This document shows positions 49,700 to 61,569 of a stretch of 64,000 nucleotides of DNA, one piece after another. How positions within the stretch are numbered: the stretch's first letter is position 1; every line of letters begins with the position of its first letter. The position numbers and the translations under genes were made by a program. The notes beneath the pieces are model-generated. The model was given only the letters and a program-made list of their open reading frames with translations, was not told the DNA's origin and ran no database searches. The stretch lies in NCBI GenBank assembly GCA_021442155.1, contig CM038216.1, positions 160,813,983-160,877,982 of the forward strand, read 5' to 3'. The DNA is from Cymbidium sinense (lineage: Eukaryota > Streptophyta > Magnoliopsida > Asparagales > Orchidaceae).

Positions 49700-50540
49700 T
49701 GGAGTGAGAGTGTAAATTGTTAGGGTTTTGTGTTTTAGATTGGGAAACAACTTTAAAGGATCAAGGTTTTCTACTATGACTCCAACCTTTAGGAGGGGGA
49801 GTGGGAGGGGGATTACAAGTTGTTTATCATGCAACAATGAAAAGAATGAAAGAAAGATTCATTGCCTTGGAAAGAATTGAGCTTCCAGTCATATAACATA
49901 GATAGAGAGAGCCCTTTTCTAGCAAAGTGAACAGTGATAAAATTTGGTATTATGAAGTTATTTTAACTTGAACCCAAACATGAGAAAAGTTAAAAGAGAT
50001 GTCTGTCTTTAATTAGTCCACAATAATGAACATACCAATCTTGCTGACAATTTTTGAAATTCCTATGGCATTTTAGGCATAATGAGAAATTAACAATTTT
50101 AATCTAAAGCAATAACGAAAAAAACTTAGTCTTAATAGGTTTAAAAACCAGTGGCCCCATTTGAAAACTAAATGGCTTGTTAAAGACAAATCAATGGCCA
50201 CCATGCAAAACCATTTTGATATCTTCCATGTAAGAGAGTTTGATTAGGAAGAAACCTTCTTTAAGTGAAATAAGATCCAAAGAGCCTTTTACCTTCAAGG
50301 ATTTCCTTATTAGAACTATGAAGACTTTGTAAAAAGGTGTTTTACTCAAAGAGTACTCAACAAGAGAAAGGTACCATTCCTTAGAACCAAGCCAAACCTC
50401 CTTAGCAGTGAAGCATATCTTATTGTCAAGGGAGTGAACTTAGTTTAGTAGGATGTTTGTAGTTGTCTTATTATTAGTAGTGAGTAAGTCCTAGTTGGAG
50501 CTAGCACCACTTGGATGAAGGTTTGAAAGATGCATTTTTT
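49700..50540 (-). pseudogene. LINE ORF1-like DUF4283 protein, decayed
   Basis: Minus strand from about 50,440. EVWLGSKEWYLSLVEYSLSK (normally ...EWE.CLVGYF.GK), PFYKVFIVLIRKSLKVKGS and FFLIKLSYMEDIKMVLHGGH, followed by FVFNKPFSFQMG. These are the ordered blocks of DUF4283, found in the first ORF of plant L1-type LINEs and in proteins captured from them. The second half, in a shifted frame, has IGMFIIVD and FSHVWVQVKI (normally ARV.VEV) near 50,000-49,960. Then LYDWKLNSFQGNE appears near 49,890 where the CCHC knuckle would start. No RT follows; the sequence ends against the gypsy fragment near 49,575. Confidence 0.65.
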
Positions 50541-50559
50541 TGGAGGGTTATTTCTTAGC

Positions 50560-51674
50560 CCGTGCTTCTCGTAGAGACCAAAGATTCAAATTTATTATTT
50601 GTGCTTTATTAAGTTCTCATTATCTAATTTGTTATCATTCATTTTAGTTTCTATACTTAATTTAATATTTATTCTTTACTTATTCCTTTGAAATTGAAGT
50701 GTCAGTATTAAGCATTTTGGCGTGATATGTCAAGTATTAAATGTTTTGTTACTTCATTAATTACCCCTTTATATATAAGAATTTTTGGATTATCAAACTT
50801 GATATAAGGAGTTATAAGGTTTTTTGTACTTATGGTTACTTGTTTGGTTATAATTAGTTTTTTTACCATCACTATTATTTATTGTAGCTTGTCAAACATT
50901 ATATCGATTCCTTGTAATAATCTAATGAAAAGAGTAACATTCATTCCTATTTCTATGCTTGAATGGAGAACTTGTAAAATAAATTTGATGAGCTTGTGTT
51001 GCCAATATACATGACTCATAATTCATAAGTTAGGATTTATGTTTATTTTAATTAGGCAATGGTAATCAACATTACATTCACTCCATGTGCTACATTATTT
51101 TAGGCACTAAAGAAACTCATAAAATTACTTTTTGTTCTATAGGTGTGAGTAGGAAGATGATCACCTTTTTAGAAAAAAATTATTTATGACAATAAAAAAT
51201 AATTTCTCCATCATTCTTTCTGCAAAATACTTTACCACCCTCTATATAGTAGAAACCTTGCCATTGTTTTTATAAGTACTTCACCATGACAACATTACAT
51301 GTGAAAATCTCATTTAAAATTATCTTAAGTAGTTATTCATGTATTTTATAGCATTTTGGCTCATCAACCAACATTCTTAGAAAGAAATTTAAAATTCTTA
51401 TTGAACTTTTGGTCATAGGATTAATGTTAAAATAATAAAAGATTATTTCAGGCATAGCCATAATATAATAATAAGTTGTATACAACAGAAACTTAACTAA
51501 CATTAGTTTGGAAAACTAGACTACCCAAAAGATTTGATTACATTTATTTATACAAGTAAAAAATTGTGCACCTTTGAAGAAAATAATGGATATGTATGGT
51601 TAAAGTATTTCTAAGTTTCTCCTTCAAATGAATGTGTAGCTCCATGAGGAGTTTTCTTTCTAGGCTAAATTTTT
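50560..51674. other. AT-rich stretch without recognisable gene
   Basis: No supported coding sequence. It could include the 5' leader of the LINE-like ORF on the minus strand. Confidence 0.5.
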
Positions 51675-51815
51675 CTTTTTGGCTTAATTAAAGTCTTAAT
51701 TAAGTAATTAGGAACATTAAAATAAAAAAATATGCCTAGTCTCCCATTGAATGGGTGACTAGTGCCTATGTGGAATCCACGTAAATGTCAGTCGCCTATT
51801 CAACGGGCGACTGGC
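51675..51815 (+). repeat. Mutator-like element TIR, left
   Basis: About 140 bp matching 59,625-59,768 inverted. It has two 23-bp dyads at 51,738-51,760 and 51,790-51,812 (half-site AGTCGCCCRTT) flanking the palindrome GTGGAATCCAC at 51,770-51,780. Confidence 0.8.
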
Positions 51816-51848
51816 TCTGAGTTAAATAAAACAATTTGGCCCAACCAC

Positions 51849-53170
51849 AATATCTTGCTTGTATCAAACTCATCCGATGTTAGAATTAAGTGAGCTTAGT
51901 ATCATTAGAATTGTAATAAAATTCACCATGACTTTTATATTGACAATAATCTATGATTCCAACCCGATACACACAGTATTTGTGAACGCTCGCTTTTCTA
52001 CGGTGCAGAATTGAAATCTTATGCATAGCCGCAGTATTTTCCCTTATCGAACTCATCCGGTGTCGGAATTGAGTGAGCTTAGTATTTTTGAAAATGTAAC
52101 AAAATTTTTCACACTTTTATGTTGACAATAATCTACGATTCTAGCCCGGTATGCCGTAGTTTTTGCGAACACTTGCTTTTCTACAATGAAGAATTGAACC
52201 CATATGCCTATACACTTATTTGCACATATTAGATTTATCCAGTGTCAGAATCAAGTGAGCTTTGTATCCTTGATAACATAAAAAATTCCTCACAACTTTT
52301 ATGTTGACAATAATCTATGATTCTAGTTCGGTATGCAAGAGTTTTGCGAACGCTCTCTTTTCCACGGTGCTAAATTAAAACCTTATACACAGCCGCAATA
52401 TTTTGCCTGTATCAAACTCATCCGGTGTCAGAATTGAGCAATCTTGGCATTGTTGAAAATGTAATTAAATTTCCCATGACTTTTATGTCAAGAATAATCT
52501 GCGATACAAGATGACAGTTTTGGGGAACGCTCACTTTTCCACGGTGCGGAATTGAAACCTTATGCACAGTTGTAGTATTTTGTTTGTATCGGACTCATCC
52601 GACGTCAAAATTGAGCAAGCTTGGTATTGTTATAAATGCAATAAAATTTTTCATGACTTTCTTGTTGATAATAATTTACAATTCCAACTCAGTATGTCAT
52701 AGGTTTTGCAAACACTCACTTTTCCATGGTGGGAAATGAAACCTTATGTATAGTCGTAGTCTATTACTCATATCGCACTCATCTAATGTTAGAATTGAGC
52801 AAGCTTGATATTGTTTGAAAAATAACAAAAATCTCCATGACTTTTATGTTGACAATAATCTACGATTCTAGCCCAGTATGTCACAGTTTTTGTGAACCCT
52901 CGCTTTTCCATAATGCAGAATTGAAACCTTATACGCGGTAGTATTTTTTATCGGACTCATCTGTCAGTCGTGAAATTGTATCATTAGAAATATAACAAAA
53001 TTCTCCATGAATTTCATGTTGACAAAAATCTATGATTCTAGCTCGATATGCCGTAGGTTTGGTGAACACTTGTTTTTCTATAGTGCATAAGTGAAACCTT
53101 ATGTATAGTGTAGTATTTTGCTTGTATCAGACTCATCCGATATCGAAATTGAGCGAGCTTGGTATCATGA
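51849..53170 (-). repeat. ~180-bp tandem array in the Mutator-like element
   Basis: About seven to eight units. The marker CTCATCCG or its variants recurs near 51,871, 52,054, 52,236, 52,419, 52,596, 52,780, 52,958 and 53,134 (spacing 176-184 bp). Each unit also contains ATGACTTTTATGTTGACAAT, AATCTACGATTC, and GAACGCTCGCTTTTC-like words. CpG-rich compared with surroundings. It lies between the PMD gene 3' end and the left TIR. Satellite-like; no coding. Confidence 0.92.
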
Positions 53171-53484
53171 GCTTAATTTGTGATAGGCAATTGGAAAGCG
53201 AGTATATGGTACATTGAATACATGATAATTATAGAATCATAGATTAGTTATGTAAATATGTCTACCCTATGAATCATGAAAACTTATGAAAAATAAGTAA
53301 TTTCTCCATATAGACAACAAACACATTAAAATCAATATAAATCATTGCATGCCAAAAAAAAAATACTACAAAGCATAGATGTCAAATACATCATTGTAAC
53401 ATGACCTATTACAAATCCACAAATGTGAAAGCAGAAAATACAATAGCTATGTACATAAGAAACATTGAAAAATTACTATCGTAG

Positions 53485-55807
53485 ATGAGTTCTGTGGTGG
53501 AATTGCATCACTCCTTGGAGTATATTGGACCGATGGTCGTCGAGGATGGTCTTGTAGATGGTGCTGCCTCTGCTACGCTTCCTCCCAAGCCTGCTCATTG
53601 GTATGTTGTGAATCATCAATGAGTGTAACCTTGGGTATCTCTAGTACTTGTAGATGGAAGGGGAGAGTGTGATACACTCCATGCATATGCGACATATAGA
53701 CCGATGGAGAACCATAAATGGGAGGGCCTATTGTCTGCCATGATTGAAATGGACTCAACATAGATTCATGATATGAGTACAAAGCAGGACTAAAAAATGT
53801 GTAACTATATGGACCTACATCCGGGATAGATGATGGACCTACAACTGGAACGGATGATGGACCTACATCTAGGACAGATGATGAACTCACATCTATTCAT
53901 GAAGTATCTGGCTAGCTAATTAAAGGTGTAGTAGAAAGAACTACTGGCATCATCAGGTCACCTATATCTATTACTTGAATTTTTCATATTTCTTTGTAGT
54001 TCCCTACATAATTTCTTGTACCTATTGATTAAATGTTGAAACTCTGTGTCTTGATCTCTCCAAAAATAAGTTTGAAATATAACTTGTGTGTCCAAAATAT
54101 GCTTGCGATGTAGAATTCTAGAATGTTCTTAATAATCATTCAATAAAAAAGGGTGTTTTGGAAAAATCATTTTTGAACATATCATAAGTTACTCTCTATG
54201 TGCTCGAGTGTAATAACTAGTATGTGGAATGGTAAGAGCCTTCAATATGTACAGTGAAGCCCAGAACTGATTCCACCTCAGGTACTGACTGATAGCTGGA
54301 TCAATATTTTATGAAGTATCATCTACTGCGATAATTAGATCATGTCTATTCCACCATTATGAGAGATATACCTGATAGTACTCCACCATATCCACATCAG
54401 CCTTTCCTCAACCATCCATTCCCTTGAAGGTAGGATCAATAGGTGCCACATTAACTTTAGGAGACAAACCAAACTATCATAAAACATGATCCAAAATGTA
54501 TTACTCAACTCTTTTCCAACTATTTATAGATACCGTAGTAAGCCAAATCTCCTATCCAGCTAAGCAGATATCAATAACTCATAAGCATATCTACAATTCG
54601 TATGGCTCCCATATCACCTAACAATTTAAGAATAAATTTAAGATATAGAGTAATTGTATAATAAACCTTATAAACAAATTCTACACATAAGCATACTTGG
54701 CTTAGTAATAACCCATCAAGCTCATCTCTATTGATTCTGACATGAGCTGATGTCATCTCTTGTATGTACTCTTCATTTCACTTATAGCCAACACTTAGCC
54801 CATCTAACTCTGCTGAAAAGGCACCTATAGAGTAGGCCAACCAACGTGAATATGCTCCTAGAACCAAACTTGTAATAAGTGCAAACACCCTGCCATGTTG
54901 GTGTGCTTTAGCTTTATGGACTAATGCAATTCCCTGTACAGATGTCTTAATACAACTCCTCCTAATGAGTACCTGTTGAATGAGTTAATATCCTCTAACA
55001 GTTGTAGGTACTGCAGATGACCCTCAAACTCAGATGTATACGGTAGAAGAAAACACCTGATAGTGAAAAAAATGTAAGCTCTGGGGTGCATGACAAACTC
55101 AACATCTAGTATATCCATTTAGGAGTCTCTACAAAATGTCCAACATAGCCACCGTAAAGGCAAGCATGTTTATGCCTGAGCCTGCCCTATATGAAATGTT
55201 GAGGAAACATGTAGCTGCATTGGATCATGATATATGACACCATGCTCGGGATGCCTGTCAAGGAGTTCATCATAACAATCTTGCCATAAAGCCCATCTCA
55301 TACCCTCCCTTACCACTATAGGTTCGATAATGGGAGGTTCATCAATCCGAACACTTAGAATCATGGCAACATCCTGAAGATTCATCTCACCAACTATCGA
55401 ATGGAATGTATTCATCTACAGTGGCCAGCGTTCAACCAAAGCATTAAGCGGTGTTGGTCCAACCTTATGTATTGGAGTTGTGACACAATCTAACCCAGCA
55501 TCATTCAAACCAACCATGAACCTGGGGCAGTTCATTGGCTACTCTTTGAATATCATAAGGTGAGATGTTGCCTCAAGCACTGTTGCTAATAAGAAATGAA
55601 ATGAACAATCATTAGAATTTTCATGTGTATTGAATAAGATTTAAAAATAGTAAATCATACTAGATCTGGATGTGCAGCTTGGTGTCTACCATGTAAGGAG
55701 GCAATGTTGGGGTGAACCTCAGCTAGTGCTGGCCTATAGTCCACTGGATCTTCCTCTAGTCGACACCTACTTCAGCATCTACCTACTCCTGCTTCTTTAG
55801 TAGCCAT
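53485..55807 (-). pseudogene. Mutator-carried plant mobile domain (PMD) gene, decayed
   Basis: Minus strand. ATG at 55,807 (MATKEAGVGRC, then DPVDYRPALAEVHPNIASLH), with a GT splice-like site near 55,668. PMD block 1 near 55,410: FHSIVGEMNLQDVAMILSV, RIDEPPI. Block 2 near 55,105: HPRAYIFFTIRCFLLPYTSE and LQYLQLLEDINSFNRYSLGG followed by VLRHLYREL. Downstream the frame is broken, then a clean C-terminal frame (53,890-53,573) carries three SSVPDVGPSS-like repeats and a Ser/Pro/Tyr/Gln-rich tail. PMD proteins of the MAIN/MAIL1 type act in plant gene silencing; transposon-borne copies are common in Mutator-like elements, with unknown role. Same strand as and downstream of the transposase. Confidence 0.78.
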
Positions 55808-55934
55808 TCTACCTATGTGGAGAATTTATTTGGACAATAGTAATAGCATTAAATTAGGCATCTCAAAGGAAAAAAATAGTTTACATATTGACAAAATAGT
55901 TGATATACAGATTAAAAAAAAGAGAGTTGTAGTA

Positions 55935-56155
55935 GATAACATTTATAAATATTCTACATCTACTGCAATAAAGAAGCACAATTGACATTCAATTAAAATA
56001 AAACTATAAAGTAGTTGATATATAAATACGAAAGAAGAGAAAACTATAGCTGAGAACACAGAAGCAGTGGCCAAATATAGCTTAACTACATCTACCACAA
56101 TAAAGAAGCACAACTGCATACACATACAAATTAGCATAATTGAGATACATACAAT
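55935..56155 (-). repeat. Short duplication between transposase and PMD genes
   Basis: Two diverged copies about 140 bp apart, marked by CTACATCTACTGCAATAAAG / CTACATCTACCACAATAAAG and GAAGCACAAYTG. This is the 3' flank of the transposase gene. Confidence 0.75.
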
Positions 56156-56193
56156 GACGAAGTAGAGCTGACACATAAATAAATAGCATTAAC

Positions 56194-58760
56194 TAATACA
56201 CAACATATCTTCTTATTACGGGTCTTCCAGCTCTCCTTTTGAAATCTAGATGTGCTAGATCAACCATTAGTCGATTAGTCAGATAAGCTGGCCACTCACT
56301 TCGATTGGGTAGAACATGGAATTCTCCTTTGTATGTACTAGGGTACATCTGTAATGTGTAGTTATATGAAATGTAATAGGCATGACTTAAATGTCATTAT
56401 ACTAATACAGCTATGACATGTGGACATGGTATATGATACAATTGTGGCTACCTACAAGTATAGTTACAACAGTTCTGTTCATGTAGTTTGACTTTGAATG
56501 ATCAGGATAACATGTTGAACACCTGATATTCATTCATATTGATCCTTGCTAGTTTAGGATATCTTCTTACTTCACATTCATTTTGTTGTAGAATTATTCT
56601 AACACGTGGTGAAAATATTGACTCATTCTAACTAAAGCGATCTCTTGCTATCTCAAGACATTTTGTGAAAAATGATACAATGTTGTAATATATGGATGTT
56701 ATTAGTGCTTGTATCGGCAATCCACTAGCTCACTTTAGTACATCATTGAAATACTCTTACACATTAGTAGTCATGTTGCCATATCGATAGCCACCATCAT
56801 AAGTCAAAGCCCACTTAACAACATCTCTAGCAAGCAACCAATCAGTGGCCTCTAGTTTGATATTTCTGATGTTAGTCATGTGACGTGTGAACATATGAAT
56901 GTCATATGTGTTACCTATAATATACATCTTTTGGCACATGAACTCCATATCTGAAATACCCATAGTTCTACAAGCCTTCTTGAAATTTTCTCTGAGATGG
57001 CATAAGCAGTGTTGATGCGGGGCCCATGGAAAAATTTTCCTACAGCCATGTATTAAGCCAATATGTCGATCAGATATAATGTACAAGTCATTTCTCATGC
57101 AGATTAATGGAATCAAGTCTTGCATTATTCAAATAAGCTAAATCTAGGATTCAATGGATTTAGCTTCAACTATTGCAAATGTCAATGGATATAAGTCATT
57201 GTTTGCATCAACCCCAACAATAGTGAGAAGAGTTCTTCTATACTTACCCAACAGGAATGTGTCGTCAAGACTTAAGACAGGCCTGCAGTACTGCCAACCT
57301 ACTATAGATGGCCCAAAGGACCAAAATATGTGTTGAAAATGATTTTCCTCAATTGAGTGTATGCAGTAAATTGTGTCGGGTGTAACTGAAGATACAGTAG
57401 CTAAGAAGTGATCTAGTAAATGATAAGGCTCTTCTCAGCTACCAAAAATAGTCTTTATCACCTTTTGACGTGCATCCCAAGCTTTCATATAAGATACTCT
57501 AATGTTAAACTTGGATTTCATTCGACTAATAATTTCTTTTGGCTTTAAATATAGGTATGTAATCACAGGTTGTATGAATTATCTAATAAACTATGAATTA
57601 CACTATTTAAGTCCACCACTTAGTATTAAATGAGTACAAGTGTGTAAGACAGCTATAGTGGATATCCTCTAAGCATCGCCTAGTCACTTGTTTGAGCAGG
57701 CATGTAGACGCCTAGTCTCTTGTTTGAGCATGCATACAAGATCTATTGGGATGATCATGATGTATGTATAGCATGAACTTCACCTTGTTGGAGACATATG
57801 TAACGTACTCAACATTATTTGTGATGGACCAGCCCTGAAGAGTAAATTTAAGCTACTTTTTATCATGGAAATGCTTCCCTTCAACTAACTCATCTGAAAT
57901 ATAATTCTCTTCTATTAACATAGATTCATTTGAGAGCCCATCAAAATTCATCTGTTCATCCCATTCCTGTGTTGTTTGGCAAGCCCAAATATAATCATTA
58001 TTGCATAACATGTGTTCTTCAACTATATTTGTTCTACAAGATTAATCTCTTAGCAAGTGGCCACTCACAATATTTGGACATTGATCTTGTCGATTGACAC
58101 CTTCATTGTCAGTAATATCACTACTCGTTACACTAGGCATTATTTTGTATCCATCATCTTCAATAGATAATGGTGCTAAATGACCATCATGATATTCATC
58201 CCTATTAACATAACTTGTGGCAATATGGTGAACATGATTGACTGGAGCAGTAGCATTTCCTTCGACAATGCTGTCAATTATAACGTAGTGAATAAGATGT
58301 AACAAAACATTAATACTTTGTAATCAATAATATTTTGATTTGATTGTACATACTCATGAAATTATTGGTTGACTTCCGTCTGATAATTTTCCTATGAAAC
58401 TAATATCACTTGTTTAGTTTCAATTAGAGGTATTTGACGCTCAATGAAATTATGAACTTTTCTTTTCAAAGTGTGTATCAGCTCAACTTCAATATATATT
58501 ATCAAAGGTTGTATGTTTGCTACATTAATAACGGTCTCACAAACTTCATCGTCAGTTATCGGAGAAGCAATGAATCCATCACCAACTAGAAACTAACATG
58601 TGAGATTAACACTAAATCGTGTTGGATCAAATTTTAATTATCTAAAGATTCAATTAAGTAGGCTTTCAAGATCAGTCTTTCATGAGACCTGTATAGGACT
58701 ATTTTTCTCACCCATATATGTTGGAAAGAAAGTCTTCACAAACACTCAGTTTGCCGCCAT
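56194..58760 (-). pseudogene. mudrA-like: MuDR-type transposase, decayed
   Basis: Minus strand from an ATG at 58,760 to a stop at 56,194, about 850 codons as in plant MULE transposases. The N-terminal domain ends with FLVGDGFIASPITDDEVCET. An acidic variable linker follows (58,305-58,042). The DDE core has CRPVLSLDDTFLLGKYRR (first Asp, ~57,285) and GVDANNDLYPLTFAIVEA. YIISDRHIGLIHG (second Asp, ~57,070) is followed by HQHCLCHLRENFKKACR. The EYFNDVL zone near 56,750 holds the probable third acidic residue. The SWIM zinc finger NCCNYTCR..YHIPCPHVIAVL lies near 56,430 and the end is KRRAGRPVIRRY. Stops interrupt the core at about 57,140 and elsewhere, so it is inactive. The enzyme class cuts and joins TIR ends. 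Confidence 0.88.
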
Positions 58761-59399
58761 AATATAAACTTAAACAAACTGTATCCAAACTCATTTTTGA
58801 ATCTTAATATGTGTATTGGACACACGCTGAATAAATATCACACATGTTCAAACTAATTAATTCAATAAGAGCTACATGAAATAACTTGCCTATATGTGAT
58901 GCATCAAAAAATTACTCTATAACCAAATTCAGAAAAACTCATATTTTTAATTACCAAATCTCATTCTAGATCCCAACAACACATGCAATTTTAATATACG
59001 AATAGAAAAAAATGCTAATAATCAGGATATTAAACACACAATACATTTAGGAGACCTTAAGGTTAGCCCTAAACAAACATCTTACATTAAATGGATTAAT
59101 CACTTAACCCAAACATAGACACTTACGTCGCTACTTAGCTTAATTTTTTAGCATGCCTTCAGCTACAATTTACATGCATTTAGTTGTACTTCTAAAATAA
59201 TTAGAATAACATAAACTTAATAATCAAGATTTTAAGCTTAAAATCTAAACCATCTCAGATTTTCTAAAAAAAAATATTTTTTTCTCAGAAATCTCAAATG
59301 TAGCATCCAACCTTATAGATCTAGCATATCAACTTACTAATCACACATTTAAACTTACCAGTGGAACTTAAGCACTTATTAATCATAAATAAAAAGAAC

Positions 59400-59620
59400 T
59401 TATAAAGTTAGGGTTGTAAAATGTACCTCAAACAATTACCCAATCAACCCTAAATCCACAAGGAAAAGAAGAAGTCGGCGGCACTAAGCGTCGGCCGATC
59501 AGTGGTGATGGGAACTCTTGCGATGACATCGGTGGGTTTAGCCTGGGAGGGAAGGAAGATTGGCTCGGGGTCGTGGTCAGGGTGAAACAAGGTTCCGATC
59601 AGGCGGTCCCAATTTTAGGT
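59400..59620 (-). promoter_or_regulatory. Leader of the Mutator-like transposase gene
   Basis: The most GC-rich segment of the element, just inside the right TIR. It reads on the minus strand into GTTTGAG|GTACAT near 59,430, a plausible splice donor; an intron would then reach the ATG at 58,760. The position fits a TIR-driven 5' UTR. No TATA box assigned. Confidence 0.4.
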
Positions 59621-59624
59621 TGCA

Positions 59625-59768
59625 AGCCAGTGACCCACTGAACGAGCAACTAGCTGATGTGGATTCCAAGTCAACACTAGTTTCCCGTTCAACGGGCGAC
59701 TACACTTATTTTTTATCTTTTATAATGTGCTTAATTTTCTAATTAATATTTTAATTAAGCATAATTAT
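59625..59768 (-). repeat. Mutator-like element TIR, right
   Basis: Inverted partner of 51,675-51,815. Dyads at 59,629-59,651 and 59,679-59,701 flank the central GGATTCC at 59,661-59,667, in the same spacing as at the left end. Confidence 0.8.
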
Positions 59769-60493
59769 AAACTTTATCCCATGATTCTATCATGCCAAAT
59801 CATATATTCTAGTCTTCTTTGACATTTATACTTTTTGAATTCTTGGAGTCACTAATAAGTGATAAGGCACCATATACAACAAATTTTTACATCGACTAAG
59901 TTAATCTTACTCTGGCTTATAGTAAGAGTGACCAAGACATTATATTTTGACAATTAAGTATTCATTTTGTAAAATATAATACAATTATTAACACAAACAA
60001 CAATCTTCTAAATCTTATGGTCAAACTTTCTTATTATTATTATTATTATTATTTTGCTTGGTACATTTCACTTTCTAGCTTCTATCTTTAGGCATCAGAC
60101 TTAATAGTGAAAAGATAATGTTAATGACTAATATTATATATTTTAAATTTAACTTTGCAGTTCATCAACTATGCAACTACTGATAATAATTTTGAGCATA
60201 TTTTATCACCTTTCATAAATGCTCATTCGTATTTATTATTATAATATAGAGTTTTATAGCTTCTTCAATTTCAAAATTAAACAAGTTTATCGTATTTTCT
60301 TATAATATTTATATAAGATATGTATACCTTATCATATTAATGTATGGATTAGTTGATTTAAATAAGACTCAACATGTTTTTAATTATCCATCTTTGGCAT
60401 ATTATGTTAAGTTTTTGTGAATCCTTTCTAATAGGCATCATCGCTCCTTTAAAATTACTTATTATCACAACTAAGACATGGACATTTGTCCTT

Positions 60494-60588
<95 letters not shown>

Positions 60589-60890
60589 ACATATTTAAGT
60601 ATTATTTTGTGACAAATACTAAATTTTGTTCTTATGCTATGTATAATGTCAAAAAGTATCTAGAAGCAGTAATAATACGAAAAACAATTGAAGGATATTA
60701 TACATTTCTTCAAAAAAAATCATAAATCAAATTTTAAATAATAATGCCTCACTCAAGCATAAACTATAGAATATCAAAGTATAAAAATTCATCAAATTAA
60801 AAAAAAGTTAAAATTTTATATAAGAAATTTCATCTAAGAGGGTTGATTCATGCATAGAGCAATACCTAAATATAATGTAGAATTGTAGAA
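59769..60890. other. AT-rich stretch without recognisable gene
   Basis: Includes a (TTA)n run near 60,033-60,055 and a long (TA)n run. No coding sequence supported. Confidence 0.55.
60501..60586 (+). repeat. (TA)n microsatellite
   Basis: About 86 bp of TA dinucleotides. Confidence 0.97.
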
Positions 60891-60899
60891 TATAATCGG

Positions 60900-61065
60900 G
60901 CAGGTGATGGTAAAACTTACGGTGCGATGATCGACTAGAAAGCAATTGCGAAGCTTGCGGCAGGTAGTCGGGCAACAAAACTTTTGCGAGCGATGGCAGC
61001 AGAATTATTTCATATTTTACAAAAAAAACAAACTTAAGAGTGGGCGAGCTAGTTTGGGCTACCAT
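60900..61065 (-). other. Exon-like GC-richer segment with splice donor
   Basis: On the minus strand an ATG at 61,065 opens a frame (MVAQTSSPTLKF...) through sequence richer in GC than its surroundings, then CACC|GTAAGT at about 60,918 forms a strong donor consensus. It lies just beyond the end of the right Ulp1-type element and reads away from it. I cannot identify a protein, and no following exon is seen. It could be a captured or orphan first exon, or chance. Confidence 0.3.
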
Positions 61066-61565
61066 CAGTGGGAAAAATATTATATGCGGAGTCCGGACGT
61101 CAACTGAATCTCAACACGTGTCCACTAATAAAATATGATTTTTCTTACTTTATAATGCAGTAACGTAACGATACCGTTAACATTATTCGAACCCGGCCCA
61201 GCCCGGCCCTTTAAAACAGTAGGAGAAACGCTGTTTGAATGTGCAGGAGAAATTTAAAAGCAATGTATAAATATATTTAAGGCATAATATATTTTTTTTA
61301 AGACGAACTAATTTCAGAGAAGAGAAACAAAAAATCTCATTTCAATTTTTGGGAAAAACTATGAAGATGCAGAACAAATTTGGAAGTTATAGTCTTGATA
61401 TTATGACCAATTTAGTGGATGTGCATTAAATATAAATGTATTGATAAATTTTCTCCACTTTTATATATACAATTTTTTTGAAATAGTGAGTGATATTCTT
61501 TAAAATTCTTTTATGTAATATATATTTCCTACACTGTTTAGAGTTCTTTCCAAAAAGACTTTGGG
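61066..61565 (+). promoter_or_regulatory. 5' end of a second Ulp1-type element (inverted partner of 4,861-5,340)
   Basis: CAGTGGGAAAAATATTATAT, then ACACGTGTCCACTAATAAAA, GTAACG..CCGTTAAC and the GGAGAAA element follow in the same order as in the left copy read on the minus strand. The following 300 bp are AT-rich and have diverged from the left copy. The coding part of this copy would lie beyond the right edge. Confidence 0.65.
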
Positions 61566-61569
61566 GGGT

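Larger units (their letters stand above)
51675..59768 (-). mobile_element. Mutator-like element with PMD gene and satellite array
   Basis: About 8.1 kb bounded by matching inverted ends: GGCTTAATTAAAGTC near 51,674 and, on the minus strand, TGCTTAATTAAAATA near 59,768, followed in both by an AT-rich stretch and the same palindrome cluster. On the minus strand, from right to left, it holds a GC-rich leader with a splice donor, a MuDR-type transposase (58,760-56,194), a PMD gene (55,807-53,485) and a 180-bp tandem array. No clear 9-bp target duplication could be read at the borders. Both genes are broken by stops, so the copy is not autonomous. Confidence 0.8.

Noticed and set aside
57154..57336. 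Plus-strand ORF across the transposase core
   Set aside because: It is the antisense shadow of the DDE region (LDDTFLLGKY) of the minus-strand transposase.
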